NCBI RefSeq assembly: GCF_001886615.1
Contig: NZ_CP018139.1
Coordinates: forward strand, 2,976,001-3,040,000
Reading direction: 5' to 3'
DNA: 64,000 nucleotides
Source of the DNA: Halomonas aestuarii
Lineage (GTDB): Bacteria; Pseudomonadota; Gammaproteobacteria; Pseudomonadales; Halomonadaceae
The notes beneath the pieces are model-generated. The model did no database searches. It had not been told where the DNA came from and saw only the letters and a program-made list of their open reading frames with translations. Each line of letters opens with the position of its first letter. Within the stretch, counting starts at the first letter, position 1. Below are positions 37,964 to 46,741 of the stretch, in pieces. A program made the translations under genes and the position numbers.

Positions 37964-39166
37964 ATGAGATCCACGTCTTTCCTCCGCCGCTGCCGGCTGC
38001 TGCCGTTCCTGCTGGCCAGCCTGCTGCTGGTCGCGTCACAGGCCTCGGCCCAGGTGATTCCCGCGCCGCAGACCATGATTCCGTCGCCGCCTCAGCTGGC
38101 CGCCAGCTCCTGGATCCTGATGGATGCCGACAGCGGCCGGGTCCTGGCCGAGCACAATGCCGACGAGCGGCTCTCGCCCGCCAGCCTGACCAAGCTGATG
38201 ACGGCCTACCTCGTGGAGCGTGAGCTCGACCAGGGCAACATCACCTCCGCCGACCTGGTGCCGATCAGCGAGAAGGCCTGGCGGACGGGCGGCTCGAAGA
38301 TGTTCATCGAGGTCGGCGAGCAGGTGCCGGTCAGCGAGCTGCTGCACGGCATCATCATCGTCTCCGGCAACGATGCCAGCGTGGCCATGGCCGAATACCT
38401 GGCCGGTGGCGAGCGCCCCTTCGCCGACCTGATGAACCAGCATGCGACCCGCCTGGGCATGCACAACACCAACTTCATCAACGCCACCGGGCTGCCCGAC
38501 GACAACCACTACTCCTCGGCCCGTGACCTGGCGCTGCTCTCCCAGCACATCATCAACGACTATCCGGACCACTACCGGATCTATCGCCAGAAGGAGTTCA
38601 CCTACGGCGGCATCGAGCAGCCCAACCGCAATCGCCTGCTGTGGCGCGACGCCAGCGTCGACGGCCTGAAGACTGGTTGGACCGAGGCCGCCGGCTACTG
38701 CCTGGTCGCGTCCGCCGAGCGTGACGACATGCGGCTCATCTCCGTGGTCATGGGCACCGATTCCGACGAGGCTCGCGCCCAGGAATCCCAGAAGCTGCTG
38801 AGCTTCGGCTTCCGCTACTACGAGACGCTGAAGCTCTACGACGCCGGCGCCGTGCTCAACACGCCTCGGGTCTGGGGCGGCGACAAGAACGAGCTGCGGG
38901 TCGGCGTCGACAGCAACGTCGTCATGACGGTGCCCCGGGCCCGCGACGGAGAGCTCACTGCCAAGCTCGACATCCAGAGTGACCTGACCGCGCCCATCGC
39001 GGCCGGCGACAGGGTGGGCACCATGGAGGTGCGCCAGGGGGACGAGGTGGTCGGCGAACGCCCGCTGGTCGCCCTGGAAGGCATCGAGGAGGGCGGCTTC
39101 TTCAAGCGGCTGATCGACCAGGTGCAGCGGTTCTTCACCAACCTGATCGGTGGCTGGTTCGACTGA
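37964..39166 (+). CDS. dacA: D-alanyl-D-alanine carboxypeptidase (PBP5/6 type)
   Basis: DacA trims the terminal D-alanine from pentapeptides. The 400-residue protein has a signal peptide cleaved after ASQASA. Active-site motifs are SLTK (Ser74, Lys77), SGN (134-136) and KTG (236-238). A C-terminal beta domain is followed by an amphipathic anchor, KRLIDQVQRFFTNLIGGWF. Three in-frame ATGs exist (37940, 37949, 37964); I take the last because GAGAA lies eight bases upstream. The choice is uncertain and alters only the signal peptide. Confidence 0.94.
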   Translation: MRSTSFLRRCRLLPFLLASLLLVASQASAQVIPAPQTMIPSPPQLAASSWILMDADSGRVLAEHNADERLSPASLTKLMTAYLVERELDQGNITSADLVPISEKAWRTGGSKMFIEVGEQVPVSELLHGIIIVSGNDASVAMAEYLAGGERPFADLMNQHATRLGMHNTNFINATGLPDDNHYSSARDLALLSQHIINDYPDHYRIYRQKEFTYGGIEQPNRNRLLWRDASVDGLKTGWTEAAGYCLVASAERDDMRLISVVMGTDSDEARAQESQKLLSFGFRYYETLKLYDAGAVLNTPRVWGGDKNELRVGVDSNVVMTVPRARDGELTAKLDIQSDLTAPIAAGDRVGTMEVRQGDEVVGERPLVALEGIEEGGFFKRLIDQVQRFFTNLIGGWFD

Positions 39167-39262
39167 TCGGGCCCGGGCGTCCTCTTCCCTCGGACAGGGC
39201 CGCGGGAGTGAGGGCGCTCTCCGGGACGGCGCGTCTGAGGTGGCGCCCTCGGGGCTGCCAGG

Positions 39263-39291
39263 TTGGTCGCGGCCCTCGCCTTGAGTAGAAT
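39263..39291 (+). promoter_or_regulatory. Sigma70-type promoter for ybeD-lipB
   Basis: TTGGTC (39263-39268) and TAGAAT (39286-39291) are separated by exactly 17 bases, in the 154-base gap after dacA. The predicted start would be about 20 bases before the ybeD ATG. Confidence 0.65.
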
Positions 39292-39320
39292 GGGGGCATA
39301 CTCTCCAGCCGGACGCGCGC

Positions 39321-39632
39321 ATGAACGACAATTCCCTGCGCGATCTTCGCAAGCCCGGTCCCCGGGCGGGCGGCAGGTCGCCGAAGATCACTTTCCCCTG
39401 CGACTATCCCATCAAGGTCGTCGGCGACGCCGCCGATGACTTTGCCGCCACGGTCTGCCAGATCGTCGTCCGTCACGACCCCGGCTTCGACGCCGTCGGC
39501 ATCCAGGTGGTCCCGAGCCGCAACGGTCGCTTCCAGTCGGTCCGCCTGACGATCCGTGCCACGGGAGAGGTGCAGCTCAAGGCCCTCTTCGACGAGCTCA
39601 AGGCCACCGGCCGCGTGCACATGGTGGTGTGA
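39321..39632 (+). CDS. ybeD: DUF493 family protein YbeD
   Basis: YbeD is a small ferredoxin-like-fold protein of unknown biochemical role, proposed as an allosteric regulator and almost always next to lipB. The 103 residues include [14 protein letters not shown], the region around DDFAATV, and a C-terminal VHMVV. The family is usually 85-90 residues; the additional length is an N-terminal basic stretch. It overlaps lipB by four bases. Confidence 0.9.
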   Translation: MNDNSLRDLRKPGPRAGGRSPKITFPCDYPIKVVGDAADDFAATVCQIVVRHDPGFDAVGIQVVPSRNGRFQSVRLTIRATGEVQLKALFDELKATGRVHMVV

Positions 39633-40300
39633 TGACGCTCGACAGCACGGCGCCGATCGAGTTGCATCGCCTGGGGCGCCGGTCCTACACCCCCGTCTGG
39701 CAGGCCATGCGGGACCTGACCGATGGCCGTGATGCCGGGACACCCGACCAGTTCTGGCTGGTGGAGCACGAACCGGTCTTCACCCAGGGGCAGGCCGGCA
39801 AGCCCGAGCACCTGCTGATGCCCGGCGACATCCCGGTGGTTGCCACTGACCGGGGTGGCCAGGTGACCTATCACGGGCCCGGCCAGGTGGTGCTCTACCC
39901 GCTGCTCGACGTGCGACGCGCCCGCCTGGGGGTTCGCGACCTGGTCAGCGCCCTGGAGCAGGCGGTGATCGCCCTGCTGGCCGTGCATGGAGTCGAGGCC
40001 CATGCCCGTCCCGATGCGCCCGGGGTCTACGTGGGAGAGGCCAAGATCGCCTCCCTGGGGCTCAGGATCCGCCGCGGTGCCAGCTTCCACGGGGTGGCCC
40101 TCAACATCGACGGCGACCTCTCGCCCTTCCAGCGGATCAACCCCTGCGGCTATGCCGGCCTGGCCATGACGCGCCTCGCCGACCTGGTCGACGACGCTCC
40201 CTCGGCGGAGGCGGCCGGCCTGGCGCTGGCCCGCTGCCTGGCCCGCGAGCTGGGCCGCGAACTCGCCGAGGGCGACCCGAGCCGGTCCGCCACCGCCTAG
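39629..40300 (+). CDS. lipB: Octanoyl-ACP:protein N-octanoyltransferase
   Basis: LipB moves octanoyl groups from ACP to the lipoyl domains of target enzymes. The 223-residue sequence has [42 protein letters not shown], the active-site lysine in [11 protein letters not shown], and the active-site cysteine in [11 protein letters not shown]. It is coupled to ybeD. lipA, which usually follows, lies on the opposite strand facing it. Confidence 0.96.
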   Translation: MMTLDSTAPIELHRLGRRSYTPVWQAMRDLTDGRDAGTPDQFWLVEHEPVFTQGQAGKPEHLLMPGDIPVVATDRGGQVTYHGPGQVVLYPLLDVRRARLGVRDLVSALEQAVIALLAVHGVEAHARPDAPGVYVGEAKIASLGLRIRRGASFHGVALNIDGDLSPFQRINPCGYAGLAMTRLADLVDDAPSAEAAGLALARCLARELGRELAEGDPSRSATA

Positions 40301-40349
40301 CCGGTTCGACGCTCGTCGTCCACGACCCCGGCCTCCCCCGCACAAGACG

Positions 40350-40383
40350 AGACGCCCCCACCGCGCAAGCGATGGGGGCGTCT
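40350..40383. terminator. Bidirectional terminator between lipB and lipA
   Basis: AGACGCCCCCA (40350-40360) pairs with TGGGGGCGTCT (40373-40383) around a 12-base loop. T-rich sequence follows on the plus strand (TCTTCTG). It separates the convergent lipB and lipA genes. Confidence 0.75.
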
Positions 40384-40406
40384 TCTGTCGGGCGCTCCGC
40401 CGGCGT

Positions 40407-41459
40407 TCAGCCGACGTTGACGGCGTCGATGCGGTTCGGATCGGGCGCCTGGCCGGGCACCTCGGCGGGAGCCGCCAGGCCGAGGTTGTTCTTCTCGAAG
40501 ACCCGATCGGCCCGGTAGCTGGAGCGCACCAGGGGGCCGGACGGCACCTCCATGAAGCCCTTTTCCAGGCCCAGCACGCGATAGCGCTCGAACTCCTCCG
40601 GGGTGACCCAGCGCTCCACGGGCAGGTGGTTGCGCGTGGGGCGCAGGTACTGCCCCAGGGTGACGATGTCCACGCCGATGGCGCGCAGGTCGTCGAAGGT
40701 CGCCAGTATCTCCTCCTCGGTCTCGCCGAGGCCCAGCATCAGGCTGGTCTTGGTGATGACCTCGGGGCGATGGCGCTTGGCGTGGGCCAGCACGTCCAGG
40801 GTCTTGCGGTAGCCGGCCCGCGGATCGCGCACCCGCCCGGTCAGCCGCTCCACGGTCTCGACGTTCTGGGCGAAGACCTCGAGGCCCGAGTCCACCACCC
40901 GTTCGATCGCCGAGGGCTCGGCGTCGAAATCCGGGGTCAGCGCCTCGACGACCACCTCGGGGGTGCGGGCCTTGATGGCCCGGATGCAGTCGGCATAGTG
41001 GGTGGCGCCGCCGTCGGGCAGGTCGTCGCGGTCCACGGAGGTCAGCACGATGTAGCGCAGCCCCATCAGCTCCACGGACCGGGCGGTGTTCTCCGGCTCC
41101 TCGGCGTCCAGCCAGCCCCTGGGGTTGCCGGTGTCCACGGCACAGAAGCGACAGGCGCGGGTGCAGACCGAGCCCATCAGCATGATGGTCGCGGTGCCGT
41201 TGCTCCAGCATTCCCCCTGGTTGGGGCAGTGGGATTCGGCGCAGACGGTGCTCAGCCGATGGGTGTCCACGTTCTTCTTGACCGCCTCGAAGCGTTCGCC
41301 TCCGGGGATCTGGGCGCGCAGCCACTTCGGCTTGCGGCCCGTGGCGCCGCCTTCCTCGACCTGCCGACGGACCTTCATGCCGTCCTTGATGGCTGCCGTG
41401 CCATGGTCGTTGCGGTATTTCTCGCCGCTGGAGACACGTTGGGAGGGGGTGTCGCTCAT
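40407..41459 (-). CDS. lipA: Lipoyl synthase (radical SAM)
   Basis: LipA inserts two sulfur atoms into protein-bound octanoyl chains. The auxiliary-cluster cysteines [12 protein letters not shown] and the radical-SAM motif CTRACRFC are both present. The conserved arginine-serine signature near the C-terminus is seen as RSSYRAD. I start at ATG 41459 (MSDTPSQR), giving 350 residues; the open frame to 41618 has no family match. It is convergent with lipB rather than downstream of it, so each has its own promoter. Confidence 0.96.
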   Translation of the reverse strand: MSDTPSQRVSSGEKYRNDHGTAAIKDGMKVRRQVEEGGATGRKPKWLRAQIPGGERFEAVKKNVDTHRLSTVCAESHCPNQGECWSNGTATIMLMGSVCTRACRFCAVDTGNPRGWLDAEEPENTARSVELMGLRYIVLTSVDRDDLPDGGATHYADCIRAIKARTPEVVVEALTPDFDAEPSAIERVVDSGLEVFAQNVETVERLTGRVRDPRAGYRKTLDVLAHAKRHRPEVITKTSLMLGLGETEEEILATFDDLRAIGVDIVTLGQYLRPTRNHLPVERWVTPEEFERYRVLGLEKGFMEVPSGPLVRSSYRADRVFEKNNLGLAAPAEVPGQAPDPNRIDAVNVG

Positions 41460-41652
41460 AGCTGTGAGCCTCTCTGCTCGCCGGCTGTCTTCACCGGGAC
41501 GGCGCTGCAGCGGGTCCACCGGGCGCGCGTCGATCGGCGTTTCCAGGCAGCCTGGCACGTCGAATGATACGTGGTTCTCAAGCTGATAAAGTACCACAGG
41601 CACCACTCTCCTGGACACCTGGACCGCGACCCGACGCCCTTTGAGGCGGCCG

Positions 41653-42639
41653 TCAGTAGGCCGTCACCGGCAGGCAGTCGACGCCGTGGCTCGGCATCGG
41701 GCTGGGGGGCGCGGCGAAGTGCTCGTGGAGCTCGTCGAGGTGGTCGCGCACGAAGCGCAGGAACAACTCGGTGACCGGGGTGGGGAAGTGGTCCCTCGGG
41801 TGAACCGTGCACCAGGAATGACGCAGCGGGAAGCCCGGCAGGTCGAGGGGCGCCAGCAGGCCCGCCTCGATCTCCAGCCGGACGGCGAGGCGGGGCAGCA
41901 CGGCGACCCCCAGCTGCGCCATCACACCCTGCTTGACCGCCTCGTTGGTGCCCAGCTCGATGGCGTGGGACAGGGTCACGTCCTGTTCGGCGGCCCGCTC
42001 CTCGAAGGCGCTGCGCACCCCGGAGCCAGGCTCGCGCATCAGCACGTAGTGGCGCGCGAAGTCCTCCAGGGTGGGCCGGTCGGCATCGAGCAGGGGATGG
42101 CCCGGCCAGACCACGGGAATCATCTCGTTATCGAGGATCGGCATGAACGTGAGCTCGTCATCCTCGGGGACGCGCGCCATGATCACCAGGTCGTCGCGCC
42201 GCTCGGCGAGCCGCACCAGTGCCTGGCTGCGGTTGCACACCCGCAGGCGCACCTGGACATAGGGATAGTGGGCGCGGAAGCGGGCCAGCAGGTGGGGCAC
42301 CACATACTGGGCCGTGGACACCGCGGCGAGGTTGAGCTCGCCGCTGATGGTCCCGTCCATGTCGGAGAGTGTCATCTGCAGGCGCGAGACCTGCCCGAAG
42401 ATCGCCCGGGTCGAGGCGGCCAGGGCATCGGCGGCGGGCAGCAGGTGCAGGGTGCGTCCGGCGTACTTGAACAACGGCTGGCCGATGGCCTGCTCGAGCT
42501 GGCGGATCTGGGCGCTCACGGCGGGCTGGGTCAGCCCCAGGGCCTCGGCCGCACGGGAATAGGAGTGCTGCTCATAGACGGCGCGAAAGACCTGCAGCTG
42601 GCGAAACGTCAGGCGGTTGAGCAGTTTGGGGGTGGTCAT
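41653..42639 (-). CDS. LysR-family transcriptional regulator
   Basis: The 328-residue protein has an N-terminal winged helix-turn-helix ([44 protein letters not shown], residues about 9-68) and a periplasmic-binding-protein-like effector domain. It resembles the CbbR/PycR branch, by recollection and not by search. It is divergent from a biotin-carboxylase-like gene. In pseudomonads a LysR (PycR) sits divergent from pyruvate carboxylase pycA, which suggests the origin of this pair. The 110-base shared region contains the palindrome TGCTAGCA (42693-42700). The open frame to 42897 is not coding. Confidence 0.88.
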   Translation of the reverse strand: MTTPKLLNRLTFRQLQVFRAVYEQHSYSRAAEALGLTQPAVSAQIRQLEQAIGQPLFKYAGRTLHLLPAADALAASTRAIFGQVSRLQMTLSDMDGTISGELNLAAVSTAQYVVPHLLARFRAHYPYVQVRLRVCNRSQALVRLAERRDDLVIMARVPEDDELTFMPILDNEMIPVVWPGHPLLDADRPTLEDFARHYVLMREPGSGVRSAFEERAAEQDVTLSHAIELGTNEAVKQGVMAQLGVAVLPRLAVRLEIEAGLLAPLDLPGFPLRHSWCTVHPRDHFPTPVTELFLRFVRDHLDELHEHFAAPPSPMPSHGVDCLPVTAY

Positions 42640-42749
42640 GGTCGATCGGTCCGCCGGCGGCACGCGTGTCGGTCCCTGAGGGTCTGACGACATGCTAGCA
42701 CCGCTTGATTGTGGCCTTCCATCGCTACCCGCCGTGCCGGGGGCTCGCC

Positions 42750-43658
42750 ATGTCGCGGCCCTCTGAGCGTCCGCTGTCGCGCCTGCTGGTCGCCGCCGGA
42801 GGGCTGGTGGGCCTGCGCCTGCAGCAGGCCTGCGACGAGCTCGGCATCCAGGCCTGCCTGGCCGAGGGGGAGCCCGAGGCCCTGGTGGCCCGGGCACGGG
42901 CCCTGGGGTGCGACGCCCTGCATCCGGGCAAGGCCGGCGCCGAGGACCAGGTGGCGCTCGACGAGGCCTGTGGTCGGGCCGGGCTGCGCCTGATCGCCCC
43001 CGGCACGGCCCTGCTGACGGCCATGGTCGATCGGGCGGCCGTGCGTCAGCGGATGCGCGCCTCGGGTCTGCCGCTCTCCTCCGGCGAGGAGGAGGGCCGC
43101 CAGGTGCGGGTCGCGGTGCTGGCCGACGCCCGGGGCCGCGTCGTGCACCTGGGCGTGCACCATGTCCCCTGGCCCGGACTGGCGCTGTCGCCGGTCCCCT
43201 GGCTGACGCCCGAACAGCGCTGCTACCTTGGGCGGCTGGCGGTGCAGGGGGTGTCCGGCCTGGGACTCGTCGGCCTGGTGGTGGTCAGCTTCCGGGTGGC
43301 CGGCAATCGCATCGGCGTCGAGGGCCTGTCGCCGGGCCTAGTCGGCACCGAGGCCCTCGACGAGGCGCTCATCGGCCTCGATCCCCTGGTCGAACAGCTC
43401 CGGCTTGCCGCGGGCGAGCCGCTCCGGCAGCGACAGGCGATGCTCGAGGCCAGAGGGCATGCCCTGCTGTGGCGATTCCCCCTGCCGAGGGAGGCCTGCT
43501 TCAGCGGCGGTCCGGGGCTTCGGCTGGACCGTCTCGCCGAGGATGGCGAGGCCGGCCTGCTGGCCTGGGGGCGTCGCCCCGAGGTGGCCTGGCGACGCGG
43601 GCGCCGGGCCCTGGTGGAGCTGCTCGGCGCGCGGGAGGCGGCGGCACGCCTGCCCTGA
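42750..43658 (+). CDS. Shortened, catalytically degenerate biotin-carboxylase-like protein
   Basis: The 302-residue protein aligns by eye with AccC/PycA. RLLVAAGGLVGLRLQQACDELGIQ matches the N-terminal [29 protein letters not shown] matches [25 protein letters not shown] matches [17 protein letters not shown], and LDPLVEQLRLAAGEPL matches [16 protein letters not shown]. About 75-80 residues holding the ATP-grasp glycine loop and lysine are missing between residues 110 and 118. The catalytic E-x-N-x-R stretch reads GVEGLSPGLVG. Carboxylase activity is therefore not expected. The frame is intact and long, so it is probably a working gene with a new role rather than a pseudogene. Start at ATG 42750; an upstream ATG at 42705 is possible. 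Confidence 0.75.
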   Translation: MSRPSERPLSRLLVAAGGLVGLRLQQACDELGIQACLAEGEPEALVARARALGCDALHPGKAGAEDQVALDEACGRAGLRLIAPGTALLTAMVDRAAVRQRMRASGLPLSSGEEEGRQVRVAVLADARGRVVHLGVHHVPWPGLALSPVPWLTPEQRCYLGRLAVQGVSGLGLVGLVVVSFRVAGNRIGVEGLSPGLVGTEALDEALIGLDPLVEQLRLAAGEPLRQRQAMLEARGHALLWRFPLPREACFSGGPGLRLDRLAEDGEAGLLAWGRRPEVAWRRGRRALVELLGAREAAARLP

Positions 43659-43777
43659 GCGCCGGCACAAGATCCTCGCAGCGCACGCTCTGATGCGCTA
43701 TATTGCATTGCAGCAAAGCCCGTTTTCATGCATCGGTGCCTCGGGTATCCCGGCACCGAGCAACCCTGGAGCTGATA

Positions 43778-46495
43778 ATGAATCCCCTGATACCGACTCC
43801 TGCAGCCAGCGTGCTGCCCTTCATGGATCCGTTCGGTTTCGGACGCGCGGCCTGTGACTACTGGCGAGACACCCTGGAACGCAGCGTGCTCTTCATGGAC
43901 GTCATGCGCCAGCGGGGCAACCAGTATCTCGAGCACATCGAGAAGACCAAGCCCAATGTCCTCGGCTTCGATGCCGAGGTACTGGTGGATGGCCGGGACC
44001 TCCCGCGTCCGGTGAATTACGAGCTGCTGCGCATCCTGCCTCCCGAGGGGGTGGAGATCGACCTGCAGGCCCGTCCCTTCGTGGTGGTGGACCCGCGTGC
44101 CGGCCACGGCCCGGGCATCGGCGGGTTCAAGCCCGACAGCGAGATCGGCGTCGCCCTGCGCGCCGGGCACCCCTGCTACTTCATCGGCTTCCTGCCCTAT
44201 CCGGTCCCGGGACAGACCGTCGAGGACGTGGTGGAGGCCGAGGTCGCCTTCCTGCGCCACGTCATCGAGCGTCATCCCGAGACCTCGGAGAAGCCCATGG
44301 TGGTCGGCAACTGCCAGGCCGGCTGGCAGATCATGATGGCCGCGGCCCTGGAGCCCGAGTTGTTCGGTCCGCTGCTGATCGCCGGCTCGCCGCTTTCCTA
44401 CTGGGCCGGCGAGCGCGGCAAGGCGCCGATGCGTTATACCGGCGGCTTGACCGGCGGCAGCTGGATGACCTCGCTGTTCAGCGACCTGGGGGCCGGGCTG
44501 TTCGATGGCGCCTGGCTGGTGCAGAACTTCGAGCGCCTCAACCCGGCCAACACCTGGTGGAGCAAGCAGTATCGGCTCTACTCGCAGGTCGACACCGAGG
44601 CCGACCGCTACCTGGAGTTCGAGCGCTGGTGGGGCGGCCACGTGGTGCTCGGCGGTGACGAGATCCAGTACATCGTCGACAACCTCTTCGTCGGCAACCG
44701 CCTCTCCACCGCCCAGCTGGTGACCTCCGACGGGCGCCGCATCGACCTGCGCAACGTGCGCTCCCCGGTGGTGGTGTTCTGTTCGCGCGGTGACGACATC
44801 ACGCCGCCGCCCCAGGCGCTGGGCTGGGTGCGCGACCTCTACGAGGGGGTCGAGGACGTCATCGCCAACGAACAGACCATCGTCTATTGCGTGCATGACA
44901 CCACTGGCCACCTGGGCATCTTCGTGTCCGGCAGCGTCTCCCGCAAGGAGCATGCCGAGTTCACCGCCAACATGGACTACATCGACGTCTTGCCGCCTGG
45001 CCTCTACGAGACCACCGTCTCCAGCGCGGCCGAGCGGGAGGACGCCGAGCTGATCGAGCGCGACTACCTGCTGGAGTTCACGCCGCGCACCATCGAGGAG
45101 CTCGACCGCGATGTCCAGCATCGGCCGGAGGATGACACCCGCTTCGCCGCGGTGGCGCGGATCTCCGAGATCAACCTGGGGCTCTATCGGCAATTCGTGC
45201 AGCCCTGGATCCAGGCCATCGCCACGCCGGAGTCGGCGAAGTGGATGCGGCGCATGCACCCCAGCCGCATGGGCTATCGCCTGCTGTCCGACCGCAACCC
45301 GCTGATGACCGCCGTGCCGGTGCTCGCCGAGAAGGTGCGGGCCGACCGCCACCCGGTCCACGAGGACAACGTCTTCCGTGCCGTGGAGGGCATCATGTCC
45401 GATCAGGTCACGCGCGGCCTGAACGCCTGGCGCGACCTGCGTGACAGCAGCAGCGAGCGCTTCTTCCTGGACTTCTACGGCCAGCCGATGCTGCAGGCCA
45501 TGGTCGGCCTGGGCGGGGATGCGCATGTGCACCGCCGCCGTCCGGGGGCCGAGCCGGAGCATCGCCGCTTCATCGAGCGTCGCCGGGCCGAGGTCCAGGC
45601 GCATATCGCCGAGGGCGGAAGCCATGAGGCGGTCATGCGGTCGGTGATCTACGTCCTCGGCGGGGCGCCGGCCACCGACGAGCGCAACTTCAAGCGGCTG
45701 CGCGCTTCGCGTGCCGAGCTCGAGCCGGGCATCCAGCTGGCCGACTTCAAGCACCTGATGCGCGAGCAGTTCTTCATCCTCAAGCAGGACCGCGAAGCGG
45801 CGCTGGAGAGCCTGCCGACCCTGCTGAAGGGGCAGAGCGCGGCTCAGATCGACGGCCACCTCGCGCACATCGAGCACGTGCTGGCGGCCAGCGGCGAGCT
45901 CAGCGAGCATGCGGCACAGCGCTTCGAACGCATCAAGGGGCTGTTCCGCCAGGCCATCCGGCGCGCGCCCCAGGAGGAGCAGGAGGCCCGTCGCGATGCC
46001 GAGGCCCGGGTCGCCAGCCTGGCCGAGGCCGGAGAGGTGGCCCGTCGCGAGGTGGAGAGCCTGATGGAGTCCCTGCCCGCCGCCGAGCCGGCGAACGCGT
46101 CGGTCTCCGAGCAGACTGCCGCCGATGACGTCCCCGCCAGCATGGATGCCGACGTCCCGACGGCCGAGGCGGTCACGGCGGCTCCGCAGGAGCCCGTCAC
46201 CGAGGCACCGGAGGCGAGCCCGGCCCCCGAACCCGCGGCGGAGACCGCCGCAGCGTCGGAGCCGGCATCGGCCGAGCCCACGGCGGAGACCGGGGCTGCG
46301 CCGGCATCGGCAGAGCCCGCCAGCGAACCGGCCGCCGAGCCGCGGCCGGCCGAGAAAGCCCCCCAGGCCGCCAAGGCGCCGGAGGCAGCGGCGACACCGT
46401 CGACGCCGAGGCAGGCCAAGGCCGGCGGCAAGCGCAAGCCGTCAGGTTCCGGAACGCCGCGGCGTCGGACGCCGCGCAAGTCCGGCAAGAACTGA
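43778..46495 (+). CDS. DUF3141 (PHA-synthase-like alpha/beta hydrolase) with disordered tail
   Basis: The 905-residue protein belongs to the DUF3141 group related to polyhydroxyalkanoate synthase PhaC. A PhaC-type catalytic triad is present: Cys179 in VVGNCQAGW, Asp in SRGDDITPP (339/340), and His378 in TTGHLGIF. Residues about 460-790 are helical. Residues about 790-880 are low-complexity Ala/Pro/Glu, and the end KRKPSGSGTPRRRTPRKSG is strongly basic, like PHA-granule or DNA-binding tails. No phaA, phaB or phasin gene lies beside it. Whether it makes polymer or acts on another thioester is unknown. TATATT at 43699-43704 may be its -10. Confidence 0.88.
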   Translation: MNPLIPTPAASVLPFMDPFGFGRAACDYWRDTLERSVLFMDVMRQRGNQYLEHIEKTKPNVLGFDAEVLVDGRDLPRPVNYELLRILPPEGVEIDLQARPFVVVDPRAGHGPGIGGFKPDSEIGVALRAGHPCYFIGFLPYPVPGQTVEDVVEAEVAFLRHVIERHPETSEKPMVVGNCQAGWQIMMAAALEPELFGPLLIAGSPLSYWAGERGKAPMRYTGGLTGGSWMTSLFSDLGAGLFDGAWLVQNFERLNPANTWWSKQYRLYSQVDTEADRYLEFERWWGGHVVLGGDEIQYIVDNLFVGNRLSTAQLVTSDGRRIDLRNVRSPVVVFCSRGDDITPPPQALGWVRDLYEGVEDVIANEQTIVYCVHDTTGHLGIFVSGSVSRKEHAEFTANMDYIDVLPPGLYETTVSSAAEREDAELIERDYLLEFTPRTIEELDRDVQHRPEDDTRFAAVARISEINLGLYRQFVQPWIQAIATPESAKWMRRMHPSRMGYRLLSDRNPLMTAVPVLAEKVRADRHPVHEDNVFRAVEGIMSDQVTRGLNAWRDLRDSSSERFFLDFYGQPMLQAMVGLGGDAHVHRRRPGAEPEHRRFIERRRAEVQAHIAEGGSHEAVMRSVIYVLGGAPATDERNFKRLRASRAELEPGIQLADFKHLMREQFFILKQDREAALESLPTLLKGQSAAQIDGHLAHIEHVLAASGELSEHAAQRFERIKGLFRQAIRRAPQEEQEARRDAEARVASLAEAGEVARREVESLMESLPAAEPANASVSEQTAADDVPASMDADVPTAEAVTAAPQEPVTEAPEASPAPEPAAETAAASEPASAEPTAETGAAPASAEPASEPAAEPRPAEKAPQAAKAPEAAATPSTPRQAKAGGKRKPSGSGTPRRRTPRKSGKN

Positions 46496-46514
46496 CCAGA
46501 GCGGTCGTCAAGGC

Positions 46515-46542
46515 ACGCCCCCGCCCATCCCGGCGGGGGCGT
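46515..46542 (+). terminator. Terminator after the DUF3141 gene
   Basis: ACGCCCCCGCC (46515-46525) pairs with GGCGGGGGCGT (46532-46542) around a six-base loop, followed by TGTCGTT. The remaining 200 bases to topA show nothing else I can name; the topA promoter must be there. Confidence 0.75.
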
Positions 46543-46741
46543 TGTCGTTGAAGGCGGCGGCGTTCTCGCCTTGTCGTTCGGGTGCCACGCGGTCTAGGTT
46601 CAAGGAGTCGCCCGCCGGGGCCGACTGGCGTGAAGCCGATCGCTGGGGTAGGGTAAGCGCATTTTTCACCCGCCGCAGAGGGCGGGCCGATACCGTCTGG
46701 CGCGAGCCGTCACGCTGGCGCCATCAGCACAGTGGAGCACT

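Noticed and set aside
42705..42749. Upstream start (ATG 42705) for the biotin-carboxylase-like gene
   Set aside because: The added 15 residues have no counterpart in biotin carboxylases and would extend over the shared LysR control region; not excluded, but less likely.
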